A DNA stretch of 64,000 nucleotides from VAZQ01 sp963725065 (GTDB lineage: Bacteria > Pseudomonadota > Alphaproteobacteria > Rhizobiales > Xanthobacteraceae): NCBI GenBank assembly GCA_963725065.1, contig CAVRXD010000024.1, positions 124,001 through 188,000 of the forward strand, given 5' to 3'. Shown one piece after another: positions 26,381 to 34,431 of the stretch. Both the position numbers and the translations under genes were made by a program. Within the stretch, counting starts at the first letter, position 1. Every line of letters begins with the position of its first letter. The notes beneath the pieces were generated by a model, which saw nothing but the letters and a program-made list of their open reading frames with translations, searched no databases and was not told the origin of the DNA.

Positions 26381-27097
26381 CTACCAGAAATTGCGCGCGA
26401 AGCCTCCGCGACCGTATCCGCCCCTTTGGTACTCGACCTCGCGCCAGGACGGAGCGCCGTACCAGTACGGATCGCGGCGTTGGTACTGCCGTTTCGCCGT
26501 CTTCTTCGCTTTCTTGGGCGTGGCAGCGGGCTTCTCGGGTCCGACCGCGCTCGCGGCTGCAACCTCGGCGTCGCTCGCCTTTGCCATGTCGCCTGGGCGG
26601 ACGGCGCTAGGAAGCGCGGTATCGATCATGACGGTGCCGCTGCTGCGGCCTATGGCAACGGCGGCGATCGCCGGGCGATCGGTTGCAACCCGGACCATGC
26701 GCGGCTTGCGCGGCTTGACCGAGAAACAGTTGGCGTCGGACCGGATGTCGCCGACGCAGGCCGGCTTGTCCGCGGCCGCCTGCGCGCCTTCGAACGCCGC
26801 AGTCCGCGATCCGACGGCGGCGGAGGATGGCGACGGGCTTGTGCCCGGTATCGTCCCGGCGATGAACGCCACATCGGTACCGGTCGCGGCTGTATCCGGC
26901 TTGGTGCCGTCACGCGCGGCCATGACGCCTACGCCAAGCGCGCCGACGACGAGACCGGCCAGCGCCAAGTGCAGCCTGCGGCGAAACCGCGGAGTCGGAC
27001 AGAGAAGGCCGAATTCTGGATGAGCATATTGGGACGCGGGCACGGCGCTACTCCAACAAGCCTCGCCCCGATCCCCGGTATATTGGAAGTACATCAA
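26381..27097 (-). CDS. Membrane-anchored hypothetical protein with basic tail
   Basis: A frame of up to 238 residues. There is one membrane helix (LHLALAGLVVGALGVGVMA) after a 41-residue N-terminal part, then a low-complexity periplasmic region with two cysteines (PACVGDIRSDANCFSV) and a Lys/Arg stretch (KPAATPKKAKKTAKRQYQRR), and an aromatic-glycine end (YGRGGFARNFW). The first 15-20 residues may not be translated, because several in-frame starts exist. The architecture resembles unannotated rhizobial envelope proteins. Confidence 0.6.
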   Translation of the reverse strand: MMYFQYTGDRGEACWSSAVPASQYAHPEFGLLCPTPRFRRRLHLALAGLVVGALGVGVMAARDGTKPDTAATGTDVAFIAGTIPGTSPSPSSAAVGSRTAAFEGAQAAADKPACVGDIRSDANCFSVKPRKPRMVRVATDRPAIAAVAIGRSSGTVMIDTALPSAVRPGDMAKASDAEVAAASAVGPEKPAATPKKAKKTAKRQYQRRDPYWYGAPSWREVEYQRGGYGRGGFARNFW

Positions 27098-27495
27098 CCG
27101 CGCGGAACGTCAAGCTCGTTCCGGATCCAACGTGATGAAAGGTCGATCTGCCGCGGCCGTCGACACCCCGCAGATCGAGGATCGGGACGGCGTGGCAGGT
27201 TCGGCGGCAGCCTGCTACCGGCTCGAGCCGGTTTGATCGGCTTTCGCTTCGCCGCGTTGCAAACCCGCTCGACACAAGCACGAAGATTTGATGACAAGCG
27301 GACTTCGACTTGGCGAAGCCGGCGCCGACCGGACATGCGCTGCTCTCTTCGATCGTTGCAGATGAGATTCGCGACTGTGGGATCGAGGCTGCGCACGGCG
27401 GCGTCATGTAAGCACTATTGCCCCTTCGGCGGCTGGAGCCAGGACAAATTGCTCAGCGATGGCAAAGCCGCTGGGGAGCACGCGAGCGCGAGAGC
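27098..27495. other. Intergenic region, no gene supported
   Basis: About 400 bases between two minus-strand genes. I see only short, arginine-rich frames without ribosome binding sites on either strand and no clear hairpin. It may hold the promoter of the gene ending at 26381. Confidence 0.4.
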
Positions 27496-27717
27496 TCAGT
27501 GACAATAGGGGCCGACCGGCACGCCTAACCCGTCGTAGAGAAACGTGTCGAACCCGCAAGTCCGCGCCCGCCCGGTGTTGCGGCCGTCGAGCGACAGCGT
27601 CGTCGTATCGGCCCGGTATTTCGTTTTCTTCTTCGCACGCGCATCGACGGGCAGCACGGAGAACGCCGTGACCATGATGGCCGCGACAGTAAGGGCGACA
27701 AGACGCTTGTAAGCCAT
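27496..27717 (-). CDS. Small exported protein (73 aa)
   Basis: A 73-residue protein with a Sec signal (MAYKRLVALTVAAIMVTAFS, cleavage near VDARA) and a short mature part whose C-terminus SLDGRNTGRARTCGFDTFLY, then DGLGVPVGPYCH, has two cysteines that could form a disulfide. I associate this C-terminal pattern with small secreted proteins of Bradyrhizobium. The ribosome binding site is weak. Function unknown. Confidence 0.65.
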   Translation of the reverse strand: MAYKRLVALTVAAIMVTAFSVLPVDARAKKKTKYRADTTTLSLDGRNTGRARTCGFDTFLYDGLGVPVGPYCH

Positions 27718-28016
27718 TGGATATTGCTTTCACAAAGTTTCCGCGGAGGCCAACACTTGCCGCATCCGAATGTTCCTGGACCTCGGCGGCCGCGCAAGAG
27801 AAGGGAGCCGTGACTCCTCTCTCTTTGTGGCGCTTGAAGGCGATCTGAAGGGTCGAAACGGCGGGTGCGTGCGCCATGGCCGCGCAACGGCGTTCGATGC
27901 GCTGTGTTCGACATCCTCGGCGTGATGGCCATCACATCCCCCCGACGACGAAGGCGCTACTCTCAAGAGCGTGCGACCGCCGCGGCGAGGCCGCGGCAGC
28001 GGCAAAGGAGGGCTCC

Positions 28017-28292
28017 ATGGACAGTCTCATCATGTTCCGCACCCGCCTGATGTCCGCTGTGCTCGTGGGCGTGATCAGCTCATTTCTCGGACTCGCGCCC
28101 CCAGCGAGCGCGACGGAGGGCGACGCGGCTGAGCGCGGGGCGGCATCCCTCCAACTCGCCCAGGCCTGCGGCACCCTTGGCCCGTACGCCACGATCCGGC
28201 GCGCCAACGAGATCGCATACGAGGCCGGCAGCCTCGGATACAGCACGCAGGTATTTCACAACGGCGATGGATACTACGTGAGAGCCTGCTGA
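28017..28292 (+). CDS. Small exported protein (91 aa)
   Basis: A 91-residue protein. ATG 28017 follows AAAGGAGGG. A Sec signal (LMSAVLVGVISSFLGLAPPASA) leads to a mature part ending YATIRRANEIAYEAGSLGYS, then TQVFHNGDGYYVRAC. The end has the alternating pattern of an SPOR-like unit (x-A-x-x-x-A...G-Y-S-T-x-V-x...G-x-Y-Y-V), and two cysteines bracket it. Function is unknown; a peptidoglycan or envelope role is speculative. Confidence 0.65.
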   Translation: MDSLIMFRTRLMSAVLVGVISSFLGLAPPASATEGDAAERGAASLQLAQACGTLGPYATIRRANEIAYEAGSLGYSTQVFHNGDGYYVRAC

Positions 28293-28333
28293 GCGCGAAT
28301 GCGTCCTCAGCGTCCTCGACCTCGGAGGTTGGC

Positions 28334-28705
28334 ATGGCTTTCAGGCTGACGGATCTCATTGCGCCTAGCGTCGCCGTGGTCGCCGTGGCGGTTGGCGTTA
28401 TTGGCTAACGTCCCAAAGTGAATTCATCAGGCCCGTGCGCGAGGCGCAGCTGAGGCTCTACCAGGAAGCGTCATCGGCTGCGGGCTCAAATCGCCACGTT
28501 TCCACGCGAATCGAGCGAATGGACCAAAGCCAAACAGGAGTTTCTGAGGCTGTACTATGGGCCGCTCGCAATCGTCGAAAGCTTCGATCATTGCCGTTGC
28601 GGGGAAGGCGGCGCGGCGCAACCCGCGGGCGGAACTTTAGACTCGCCAAATCGTTGTGTTGGACGTCCTGCTTGCAAGGGAGGCATCCAATGGCTGACAA
28701 GTTGA
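28334..28705 (+). pseudogene. Membrane-anchored small protein gene with two frameshifts
   Basis: ATG 28334 has a very good site (CGGAGG) upstream and encodes MAFRLTDLIAPSVAVVAVAV, one membrane helix. The frame slips near 28397-28401 (one T missing), giving YWLTSQSEFIRPVREAQLRL, and again near 28471-28476 (one base extra), giving RLRAQIATFPRESSEWTKAK and LRLYYGPLAIVESFD. The pieces together form one plausible product, a TM helix followed by a helical domain. Read straight, only a 24-residue peptide is made. The tail past 28630 looks less like coding and overlaps the next gene's start. Confidence 0.55.
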
Positions 28706-28968
28706 AGGCGAAGGACAAGGTTGATCACCCGGAAGCTCAATTCGATAAGCCAAAGGAAGTTGTTCAAGACAAAACACTGTCCCGGCATGAGCAAAAGAAA
28801 GCGCTCAACACGTGGGAGCAGGACGAGCGACAACTATTGACGGCGAGCAATGAAGGAATGCCCGGACGCGAAGAAGGTCTCGAGTCCGACGACGGCAATC
28901 GCCTCGATGAGGTTGTCAAGACGAAAGAAAAGATCGGCGAAAAGCCGAAGCACAAACCATCCCATTAG
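28690..28968 (+). CDS. Conserved-looking acidic/lysine-rich protein (92 aa)
   Basis: A 92-residue hydrophilic protein. ATG 28690 is preceded by AAGGGAGGC. Motifs VVQDKTLSRHEQKKALNTWE and LLTASNEGMPGREEG resemble a small rhizobial protein family in which 'LSxxxKKxALxxWExDARxLxxAxxEGM' is conserved. It has no cysteine and no membrane segment, and is likely a helical, flexible cytoplasmic protein. Function unknown, possibly stress-related, which is a guess from similar neighbourhoods. Confidence 0.75.
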   Translation: MADKLKAKDKVDHPEAQFDKPKEVVQDKTLSRHEQKKALNTWEQDERQLLTASNEGMPGREEGLESDDGNRLDEVVKTKEKIGEKPKHKPSH

Positions 28969-28996
28969 TGGGCGAAGCGTCGGGGATATCGAGCGA

Positions 28997-29442
28997 TCAG
29001 GCGCGAACGGCGATCGGATGCGTTGCCGGTTGACGCTCGGCCTTGAGGACATTTGCCCACCACACAGATTTTCCAGCATTGGAGCGACCGACTTGCCGCC
29101 GACGAAGTATGGCTCGCGATCGTATTCCGCATAGGCATGGTCTAGTGCATTCCTGAGCGCGGCAGGCAGGCCGTGATTGTGCTCTGCTGTCACGAGGATT
29201 TAGGCAGCGCGCTCCGCCATCTTCTTGCCCCAGCGCAACGCGATTGCGCTCTTCGGCGACGCTAACATCGGCGATCTCTCGTTCCTCGAAGAAGGCATCG
29301 GATAATCGCAGATCGACGACCGACGAATTCGGCGTCGTCGCGCTGCTTGGCGATGTTCGCAGCCATTGCGCCGCATTTCTGGAAAAAACGGGTAAGGCGG
29401 GTGGTGCCGAGAATGATCCCGATCTTGGGCTTCAACGGCCAT
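28997..29442 (-). pseudogene. NADPH-dependent FMN reductase, decayed
   Basis: Pieces of a flavodoxin-like NADPH-dependent FMN reductase appear in order on the minus strand but in several frames: KPKIGIILGTTRLTRFFQK, then IAKQRDDAEF, VVDLR, SPMLASPKSAIALRWGKKMA, an in-frame TAA where the family has an aromatic residue, ILVTAEHNHGLPAALRNALD, HAYAEYDREPYFVG and finally VWWANVLKAER to a stop at 28997. About 50-60 codons that normally lie between YFVG and the WWAN end are missing. At least three frameshifts, a nonsense codon and an internal deletion make this a true pseudogene, not a sequencing artefact. The intact enzyme would be about 190-200 residues. Confidence 0.82.
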
Positions 29443-29642
29443 GCCCCTTGCTTGCGATATCTTGCTCACGACGTTACCGGAGCCGGACGCTCGCGAGGCC
29501 GTGACAGCGAAACGCCGTCTTCGTGTCCGCAGTACACTCGCGGTATTTTGCGGGGATTGTTGCCGCTTTGCGCCGAAGGGTAGAGTGCGATTCCCAACCT
29601 TTCGAACCGACCTTCGCTTCCACCGGCGTGGGAGATGTCGCG

Positions 29643-29741
29643 ATGAGAGCATTCGGCGGCTACATCCTTCTGTTCGGCCTGTTGGCCTTGAGCCTGGTGG
29701 TGCTGGGCTGGCTCGTCCTGCTGGGGCTGCGGTGGCTGTGA
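29643..29741 (+). CDS. Small membrane protein (32 aa)
   Basis: A 32-residue frame, MRAFGGYILLFGLLALSLVV then LGWLVLLGLRWL, one long hydrophobic helix. GGGAG lies about 8 bases before the ATG. Its composition resembles several other single-helix peptides in this window. No function is known. Confidence 0.5.
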   Translation: MRAFGGYILLFGLLALSLVVLGWLVLLGLRWL

Positions 29742-30050
29742 TCTCGACGCGCGGTATCACTCGCGCGTAATCGTGCGATACGACGCCAGGCCGTTGCCGG
29801 CGACGGTCAGCACTTCTCGTGACTGATCAAAAGGTTCGGCCCGCAGATCGACAAGCAGGCGCCGCCTGAACCATCGCGTCTTGCTCTTTGCGCGGTGCCA
29901 CTGCCAATCCTTGCGGCGGTCAACGGCGCCGTCGGGCGTTGCGCAGCGCCTTCAGCCAAAAAAAAGCGGGCCAGGAGTGATACAACTATAGATTGTTATT
30001 TGGGGCTGTGCTATCCTCGAGCGATCTTCCCCATGCGATGCGAGGATGCC
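29742..30050. other. Intergenic region, no gene supported
   Basis: About 310 bases. It contains an A-rich run (CCAAAAAAAAGCGG, near 29957) and an AT-rich stretch near 29990 (ACAACTATAGATTGTTATTT) that is a reasonable place for the promoter of the next gene. No coding frame is credible; a longer frame of the next gene starting at 29895 is possible but lacks a ribosome binding site. Confidence 0.4.
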
Positions 30051-30791
30051 ATGACAACCATCCATGCCGCGCAGGCCGGGCAGGGCGGCCCCGTCACGAT
30101 CGCCTGCGTCAACAAGGCGACAGTCGACCTGGGCGTGCCGTTCGACAAGCTCACTGCCGCTTTGCAGAAGTGTTACGACCAGCACTTTCTGCCGGTCTGG
30201 GGCTATCCGGTGAAGCTCTACAACACCAAGGTTCCGAAGCCCTCGGACTGGCAGTTCATATACTTCGATGACGCCGACGAAGCCGGCGCGCTCGGCTATC
30301 ACGACCTGACAAAGGACGGGCAGCCGGTCTCGAAGATCTTCGTCAAGACCACGCTCGAGGACCACCAACTCGTGAGCGTCACCGCCGCCCATGAATTGTT
30401 CGAGATGGTCATCGATCCGATCGCGAACCTGTGGGCGGAGGCGACCGACGGCACCGAGTACGCCTACGAAATGTGTGACCCGGTCGAAGAGGACACCTTC
30501 CTGGTTGACGGGATCCAGATGTCGAATTTCGTGCATCCGTCATGGTTCGAGCCGTTCAGGCATCCGCCTAACACGAAGTTCGATCATCTCGGGCTGCTGA
30601 AGAAACCCTTCAGCATGACCAAGGGCGGCTATGTGATCGTCAAGAAGAAGGGCAAGGTCAGCGAGGTTTTCGCTTCCAAGGCGAAAGAACGGCGCTTCGC
30701 GCGCGAGAATCGGCTCGGTCATCGCAGCGAACATCGCAAGCCTCATGGGTTCCGTATCGAGTCGAGACGAAGGACGGCGGTGGCTGCCTAG
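30051..30791 (+). CDS. Putative HExxE metal-site protein, unknown function
   Basis: A 246-residue soluble protein. The most striking segment is TAAHELFEMVIDPIANLW, where HELFE with the downstream DP resembles a zinc site (HExxE), followed by YAYEMCDPVEEDTFL, FVHPSWFEPF and a conserved-looking GGYVIVKKKGKVSEVF. Similar HELxE...DP proteins occur as uncharacterised bacterial and phage proteins thought to be metallopeptidases. There is no signal peptide. The last 35 residues are rich in Arg/His and may be unstructured. GCGAGGATGCC precedes the ATG. The SET-domain gene follows 193 bases later. Confidence 0.65.
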   Translation: MTTIHAAQAGQGGPVTIACVNKATVDLGVPFDKLTAALQKCYDQHFLPVWGYPVKLYNTKVPKPSDWQFIYFDDADEAGALGYHDLTKDGQPVSKIFVKTTLEDHQLVSVTAAHELFEMVIDPIANLWAEATDGTEYAYEMCDPVEEDTFLVDGIQMSNFVHPSWFEPFRHPPNTKFDHLGLLKKPFSMTKGGYVIVKKKGKVSEVFASKAKERRFARENRLGHRSEHRKPHGFRIESRRRTAVAA

Positions 30792-30984
30792 GCTCGTGCC
30801 CTTCGGTCTGCAACGCGTTCTCACGTCGGCCGCCATCGCCTTCGACGACCCGGCCCATGCAGGATCTTATAAACCTCGCGGTGCGTAGCTCACTGCGAGG
30901 TTTGTTTGCGCAAACGCTCCACCGATTGCGAGGTCACATCCGGCTGCTCGTTGCGCTCGCGCGAATCATTGTAGATTTCGGCGT

Positions 30985-31476
30985 ATGCCTCGCAAGCCAG
31001 CGTTTCGTCTCGGCCGTTCTCGTACCGGGCTCGGCCTCTTTGCAACCGCGCCGATCAAGAAGCGAGCCTTTATTGTCGAGTACAAGGGTCGCAAGCTCAC
31101 GACCGAGCAGGCCGACGTGCTGGAGGCGCGCGGCAACCGCTATCTCTACGAGATCAACAGCCGGTGGACGATCGACGGAACGACCCGAAGGAACCTGGGC
31201 CGCTACGCCAATCATTCGTGCCGGCCCAACGCCAAGGCCCGCACGGTCGGCCACAAGGTCTTCCTGCGCGCCATCAAGAACATCAAGCCGGGCGACGAGA
31301 TCACTTACAACTATGGCCGCGATTATTTCCTCAACGTCATCACGCCGCGCGGCTGCAAATGCGACAAGTGCCGCGCGAAACGCGCCGCGGCCCAGGCCAA
31401 AACACGAGCGAAGAGACGGGCGAAGTCGCGCGTGAAGGCAAGAGCCAAAACACGGGCCGGAAAGCGCCGAGCTTAA
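30985..31476 (+). CDS. SET-domain protein (putative lysine methyltransferase)
   Basis: A 163-residue protein that is essentially one SET domain. Motifs: GLGLFATAPIKKRAFIVEY (SAM-binding opening), NHSCRPNA at 76-83 (the knot-forming core), GDEITYNYG around 103-111 with the catalytic tyrosine, and a post-SET-like CKCDKC around 125-130 that could bind zinc. The last 30 residues are Lys/Arg/Ala-rich (KTRAKRRAKSRVKARAKTRA). SET proteins methylate lysines with SAM; in bacteria targets are mostly unknown. The product is complete and its basic tail suggests association with nucleic acid. No ribosome binding site is obvious, so it may be translated from a longer transcript. Confidence 0.88.
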   Translation: MPRKPAFRLGRSRTGLGLFATAPIKKRAFIVEYKGRKLTTEQADVLEARGNRYLYEINSRWTIDGTTRRNLGRYANHSCRPNAKARTVGHKVFLRAIKNIKPGDEITYNYGRDYFLNVITPRGCKCDKCRAKRAAAQAKTRAKRRAKSRVKARAKTRAGKRRA

Positions 31477-31912
31477 GTGCGGGGTCTCCACGACCGGTGG
31501 CGCCCAGGCGCCGATGATCCGCGGATCTCACCGAGGCGGTAAAATGCGCCCGGTACGTCGTCCGCGAGTTCCCCAATGCAGCGGAATTCGACGGCAGACT
31601 CTGGCATCTGCGCCGTCTGTCGACTACCGCACCAACGAAGTTCCATCCATTGCGCCACCCAAAATGAAAACCCGCCGCGGATTTCTCCGGGCGGGCCCAC
31701 GTCCTCGGCGCCATCGCAGCTACCGGTACATCCGCGGTCAGCAGCTCTGTCGCGAGCGACAGTCAGGAATATAGGCTTCGATCGTGACGAATCAATGACG
31801 GCTAGCTGCCGAGCGGATCGATGTCGTGCGCATCTTCGCGGAGCGTTCGCATGCGCGAGCGGTCATGAGCTCGTGTCGTCGATATGGTCGAACAACTTGT
31901 ACGGAGAAAGCA
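31477..31912. other. Intergenic region with a minus-strand terminator
   Basis: No credible protein gene. A stable hairpin near 31671-31695 is listed separately. Short frames on the minus strand, such as a 16-codon frame ending in DIDPLGS, are not supported by a good start site. Confidence 0.4.
31671..31695 (-). terminator. Rho-independent terminator on the minus strand
   Basis: CCCGCC (31671-31676) pairs with GGCGGG (31690-31695), and CGG with CCG inside it, around loop ATTTCT with one bulged base. Read on the minus strand the stem is followed by TTTTCATTTT, a proper U-tract. It implies that a minus-strand transcript, perhaps a small RNA, ends here, because no minus-strand protein gene is seen just upstream. 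Confidence 0.5.
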
Positions 31913-32302
31913 ATGTCGAATGGTGTCAGGACCGCAGTTGTTGTTGTCTGCGGGCTCTTCATCGGTGGTCTTGGCGCAAGCGGGATGCCAGTGCAAGCTC
32001 ACGCGCAAGGATGGGTGGCGGTTGCAGCGGATTCCAAGGGACGCTGGGGCTACGCGTTCGGGGAGCGAACCTCGGCGCGAGCGCGAGCCGAGGCCCTGCG
32101 GGGCTGCGGCGCGCGCGGATGCGATATCCAGGAAACAGCGCGGGCTCGCTGCCTCGCCTATGTGGAGAGCCGTGCGGGCGGATATTGATATGGCGTCGGC
32201 CTCGGTCGCACGCAGAACGCGGCCCTCTCCACGGCCCGGTGCGGATGCGGGCTGGGCGCGCCGGCTCGAACGTGCCGAGTCGTGAAGGCGCTCTGCGGGT
32301 GA
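31913..32302 (+). pseudogene. DUF4189-family exported protein gene with in-frame TGA
   Basis: ATG 31913 starts a signal peptide (MSNGVRTAVVVVCGLFIGG) and a DUF4189 repeat: WVAVAADSKGRWGYAFGERT, then ALRGCGARGCDIQ and ARARCLAYVESRAGGY. The frame stops at TGA 32186-32188, but the same frame carries on with YGVGLGRTQNAALSTARCGC and CRVVKALCG to a second stop at 32302, which is the family's normal C-terminus. The TGA stands where relatives usually have Trp (TGG) before YGVG. The corrected length is 129 residues. Read straight, translation yields 91 residues lacking the second half of the domain. Confidence 0.75.
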
Positions 32303-32426
32303 CCGACCGCGATATCAGGGCGGGCTGCGTGCCGGCCCGCACATCGCAACGTGCAAGCACTCACGGCGGCCGGACGTAACCGCTGAAACCCCGCAGGCGG
32401 ATGCCCCGCCTGGCCGTTCGAGCTGC

Positions 32427-32690
32427 TTACATGCCCCGGAGCGACGGCTGCGACATCGGGCCGTTGATCACTGGCGCCTGCTGGGGCGCGGCGAGCGGGG
32501 CCGGAATCCGGTTTTCGAAGGCGGGCATCTGCGGGGCCGGGTTCCCGAAGTCAATTGTTGGTCCACGTCCCATGCCGGCGCCGGAATGCGCAAAACCGTG
32601 CGCTCCGCCAAGACCCGCTCCGCGGGCAAAGCCGTTGGTCGAGCCGACCATACAGGCCAGCGCCAACACTGCTGCAAAGAGAGATTTCAT
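32427..32690 (-). CDS. Small exported glycine/proline-rich protein (87 aa)
   Basis: An 87-residue protein with a signal peptide (MKSLFAAVLALACMVGSTNG) and a mature part rich in Gly, Ala and Pro: GAGLGGAHGFAHSGAGMGRG followed by PAPQMPAFENRIPAP and PQQAPVINGP. GAGGA is upstream of the ATG at 32690. Low complexity suggests an extended envelope or extracellular protein. No family recognised. Confidence 0.6.
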   Translation of the reverse strand: MKSLFAAVLALACMVGSTNGFARGAGLGGAHGFAHSGAGMGRGPTIDFGNPAPQMPAFENRIPAPLAAPQQAPVINGPMSQPSLRGM

Positions 32691-32864
32691 GATCGTGTTC
32701 CTCGTGCTGCTCTTTTCCTCCCCTCGCCACAGGATCTAATCATCCGACAGGAGGCAGCTTGATCGGTCTTGCTTCGATTGGACCGGTCTTGTCACCTTCC
32801 AGCGGCCGCGCCGCATGGAGCGAACGGAGCGCCCGGACGCTGCTCTAGTCCGGCACCGGTCAGG

Positions 32865-34067
32865 TCAGCTCCGCAGGAACGCCCTGACCTCGTCGCGAAA
32901 CCGCGGCCAGCCGGGGTCGCCTTCGAGGATCATGTGATTGTGCCCTTCGAGCGCGACGAAGCGAGCGCCGCGAATGCCCGCGGCGAGGGTGCGGCCTTCC
33001 TCGAACGGCTGCACCGCGTCGCTGCGGCAATGCAACACCAGGGTCGGAACGGTGACGCGGGAGAGGAGGTCGGTCACGTCGATCTCGTCCACCGCGCGCC
33101 GGATGCGCGCGGCATTCTCGGGCGAGGTGGTTTTTTGCTGCAACTGGTTGAACCAGTGCCCCTGTTCCGCCGTCGCGCCGGGCATGAACAGCGAGGTGAA
33201 TATCTGGCGAAACGCCGGATTCTCCTGGCCCCAGCCCTGGCGCATGAGAGTGAGCAGCGCGTCAGCCTGTTCGATCTCCTGGGGTGAGCCGCGCTTGCGT
33301 CTTCCGCGTGCGAAGCCGCCGTAGAGCACGAGATGGCTCACGCGTTGCGGATACCGTACCGCATAGGCGATGGATACGGCGCAACCCTGCGATATGCCCA
33401 GCAGCGCGAACCGATCGATGCCGGTGGCTTCGACCACGCTCTCGAGGTCGCGCGCGAATGCCTCAAACGAGATGTCGTCCACCTGCCAGTCGGAGAGGCC
33501 GTTGCCGCGTGCGTCGTAGCGGATCAGCCGGTGCCCGGCGGCGAGCTCGCGCAGCAGGTGGCTCCAGACCGGGCTTTCCCAATCGTACTCGAGGTGATTG
33601 AGCCAGTTGGCCGCCTTGAGCAGCGGCGGCCCCGCCCCGACTTCGGCATAGGCGATGCGGACGCCGTCGGACGCGGTGCAGAAATGAATTTCATGCCGCA
33701 GGGCAGGCGGCCGTGGCGGCTGCCCTGCGGCGGTGACAGCCGCCGTGCCCGGCTCGATCGCTTCGCCGACCTCGCCGATGAAGCGGATGCCCTTGCGTTG
33801 CACCGTGCGGATCAGGCGCTGCGCCCCGCCGCTGTCGCCGACGGCCTTGCGCACGGCATTGATGCGGCTGGTCAGCGTCGATTCGGACACGATGCGCCCG
33901 TGCCAGATCGCTGCGATCAGGTCGTCCTTGCTGACCACGCGGTCGCGATTGCGCACCAGATGGACCAGCAGGTCGAACACCTGCGGCTCGATGGCGATGG
34001 GCTCGCCGGCGCGCCGCAGCTCGCGCCGATCCACGTCAAGGACGTGATCATCAAAGAGAAATTGCAA
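32865..34067 (-). CDS. Winged-helix DNA-binding domain fused to an alpha/beta hydrolase
   Basis: A 400-residue fusion. Residues 1-97 form an OmpR/PhoB-type winged helix as in CadC/ToxR regulators (FLFDDHVLDVDRRELRRAGE, VVSKDDLIAAIWHGRIVSES, RLIRTVQRKGIRFIGEV), with no membrane segment. A linker leads to a hydrolase domain with ArgGly-rich oxyanion loop, GISQGC nucleophile elbow (Ser) and a terminal His in EGHNHMILEG; CRSDAVQP holds the acid. TTG start at 34067 with GAGGTGGGG upstream. Proteins of this layout are thought to sense or process a small ligand through the hydrolase and to regulate transcription, but no ligand is known. It is oriented away from the peptide synthetase gene. Confidence 0.88.
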   Translation of the reverse strand: MQFLFDDHVLDVDRRELRRAGEPIAIEPQVFDLLVHLVRNRDRVVSKDDLIAAIWHGRIVSESTLTSRINAVRKAVGDSGGAQRLIRTVQRKGIRFIGEVGEAIEPGTAAVTAAGQPPRPPALRHEIHFCTASDGVRIAYAEVGAGPPLLKAANWLNHLEYDWESPVWSHLLRELAAGHRLIRYDARGNGLSDWQVDDISFEAFARDLESVVEATGIDRFALLGISQGCAVSIAYAVRYPQRVSHLVLYGGFARGRRKRGSPQEIEQADALLTLMRQGWGQENPAFRQIFTSLFMPGATAEQGHWFNQLQQKTTSPENAARIRRAVDEIDVTDLLSRVTVPTLVLHCRSDAVQPFEEGRTLAAGIRGARFVALEGHNHMILEGDPGWPRFRDEVRAFLRS

Positions 34068-34218
34068 GTCGGCCCCACCTCGGACGGCAGCATTCTACGG
34101 CAATAATCGGGGGATTCTCAGCAACAAATCAAGGCGCCCGCAAAGTCTTCCGGCCGGGACGAAGGCATCCGGACGGTGTCGACCGCGATTTGCCGATCGG
34201 CGGCCGCTGGAGAGCCAC

Positions 34219-34431
34219 ATGACCCAGCCACAAGCCATCCGCCAAGACGTCTTCCAAGACATCCGTCGCCGCCCTGACGGCTCCATCGACATCGATTTTT
34301 ATCGGGCGGATGCGATCGCCTTGCGCAACCGGGCGATCCGAGACACCTTCAGGCTGATGGCGCTCGCCAAGGTGCGCATGCCGTTCAAACAATGGCGGAT
34401 GCGTTTGGTGCTGCTGGCGAGCGGCCGTTGA
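34219..34431 (+). CDS. Small rhizobial hypothetical protein (70 aa)
   Basis: A 70-residue, basic, helical protein: DGSIDIDFYRADAIALRNRA then IRDTFRLMALAKVRMPFKQW. CTGGAGAGCC lies just before the ATG. The DFYR...LR motif is familiar from small uncharacterised rhizobial proteins. It sits divergently from the regulator-hydrolase gene, 151 bases away, so the two may share a control region. Confidence 0.65.
   Translation: MTQPQAIRQDVFQDIRRRPDGSIDIDFYRADAIALRNRAIRDTFRLMALAKVRMPFKQWRMRLVLLASGR

Noticed and set aside
31473..31700. Minus-strand frame beyond the SET-domain gene
   Set aside because: Protein-like for a short stretch only and crossed by a terminator; no recognised motif.
31913..32302. 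Selenocysteine or programmed readthrough at TGA 32186
   Set aside because: The family has Trp there, not Cys or Ser, and I saw no SECIS-like or readthrough context; a nonsense mutation is simpler.
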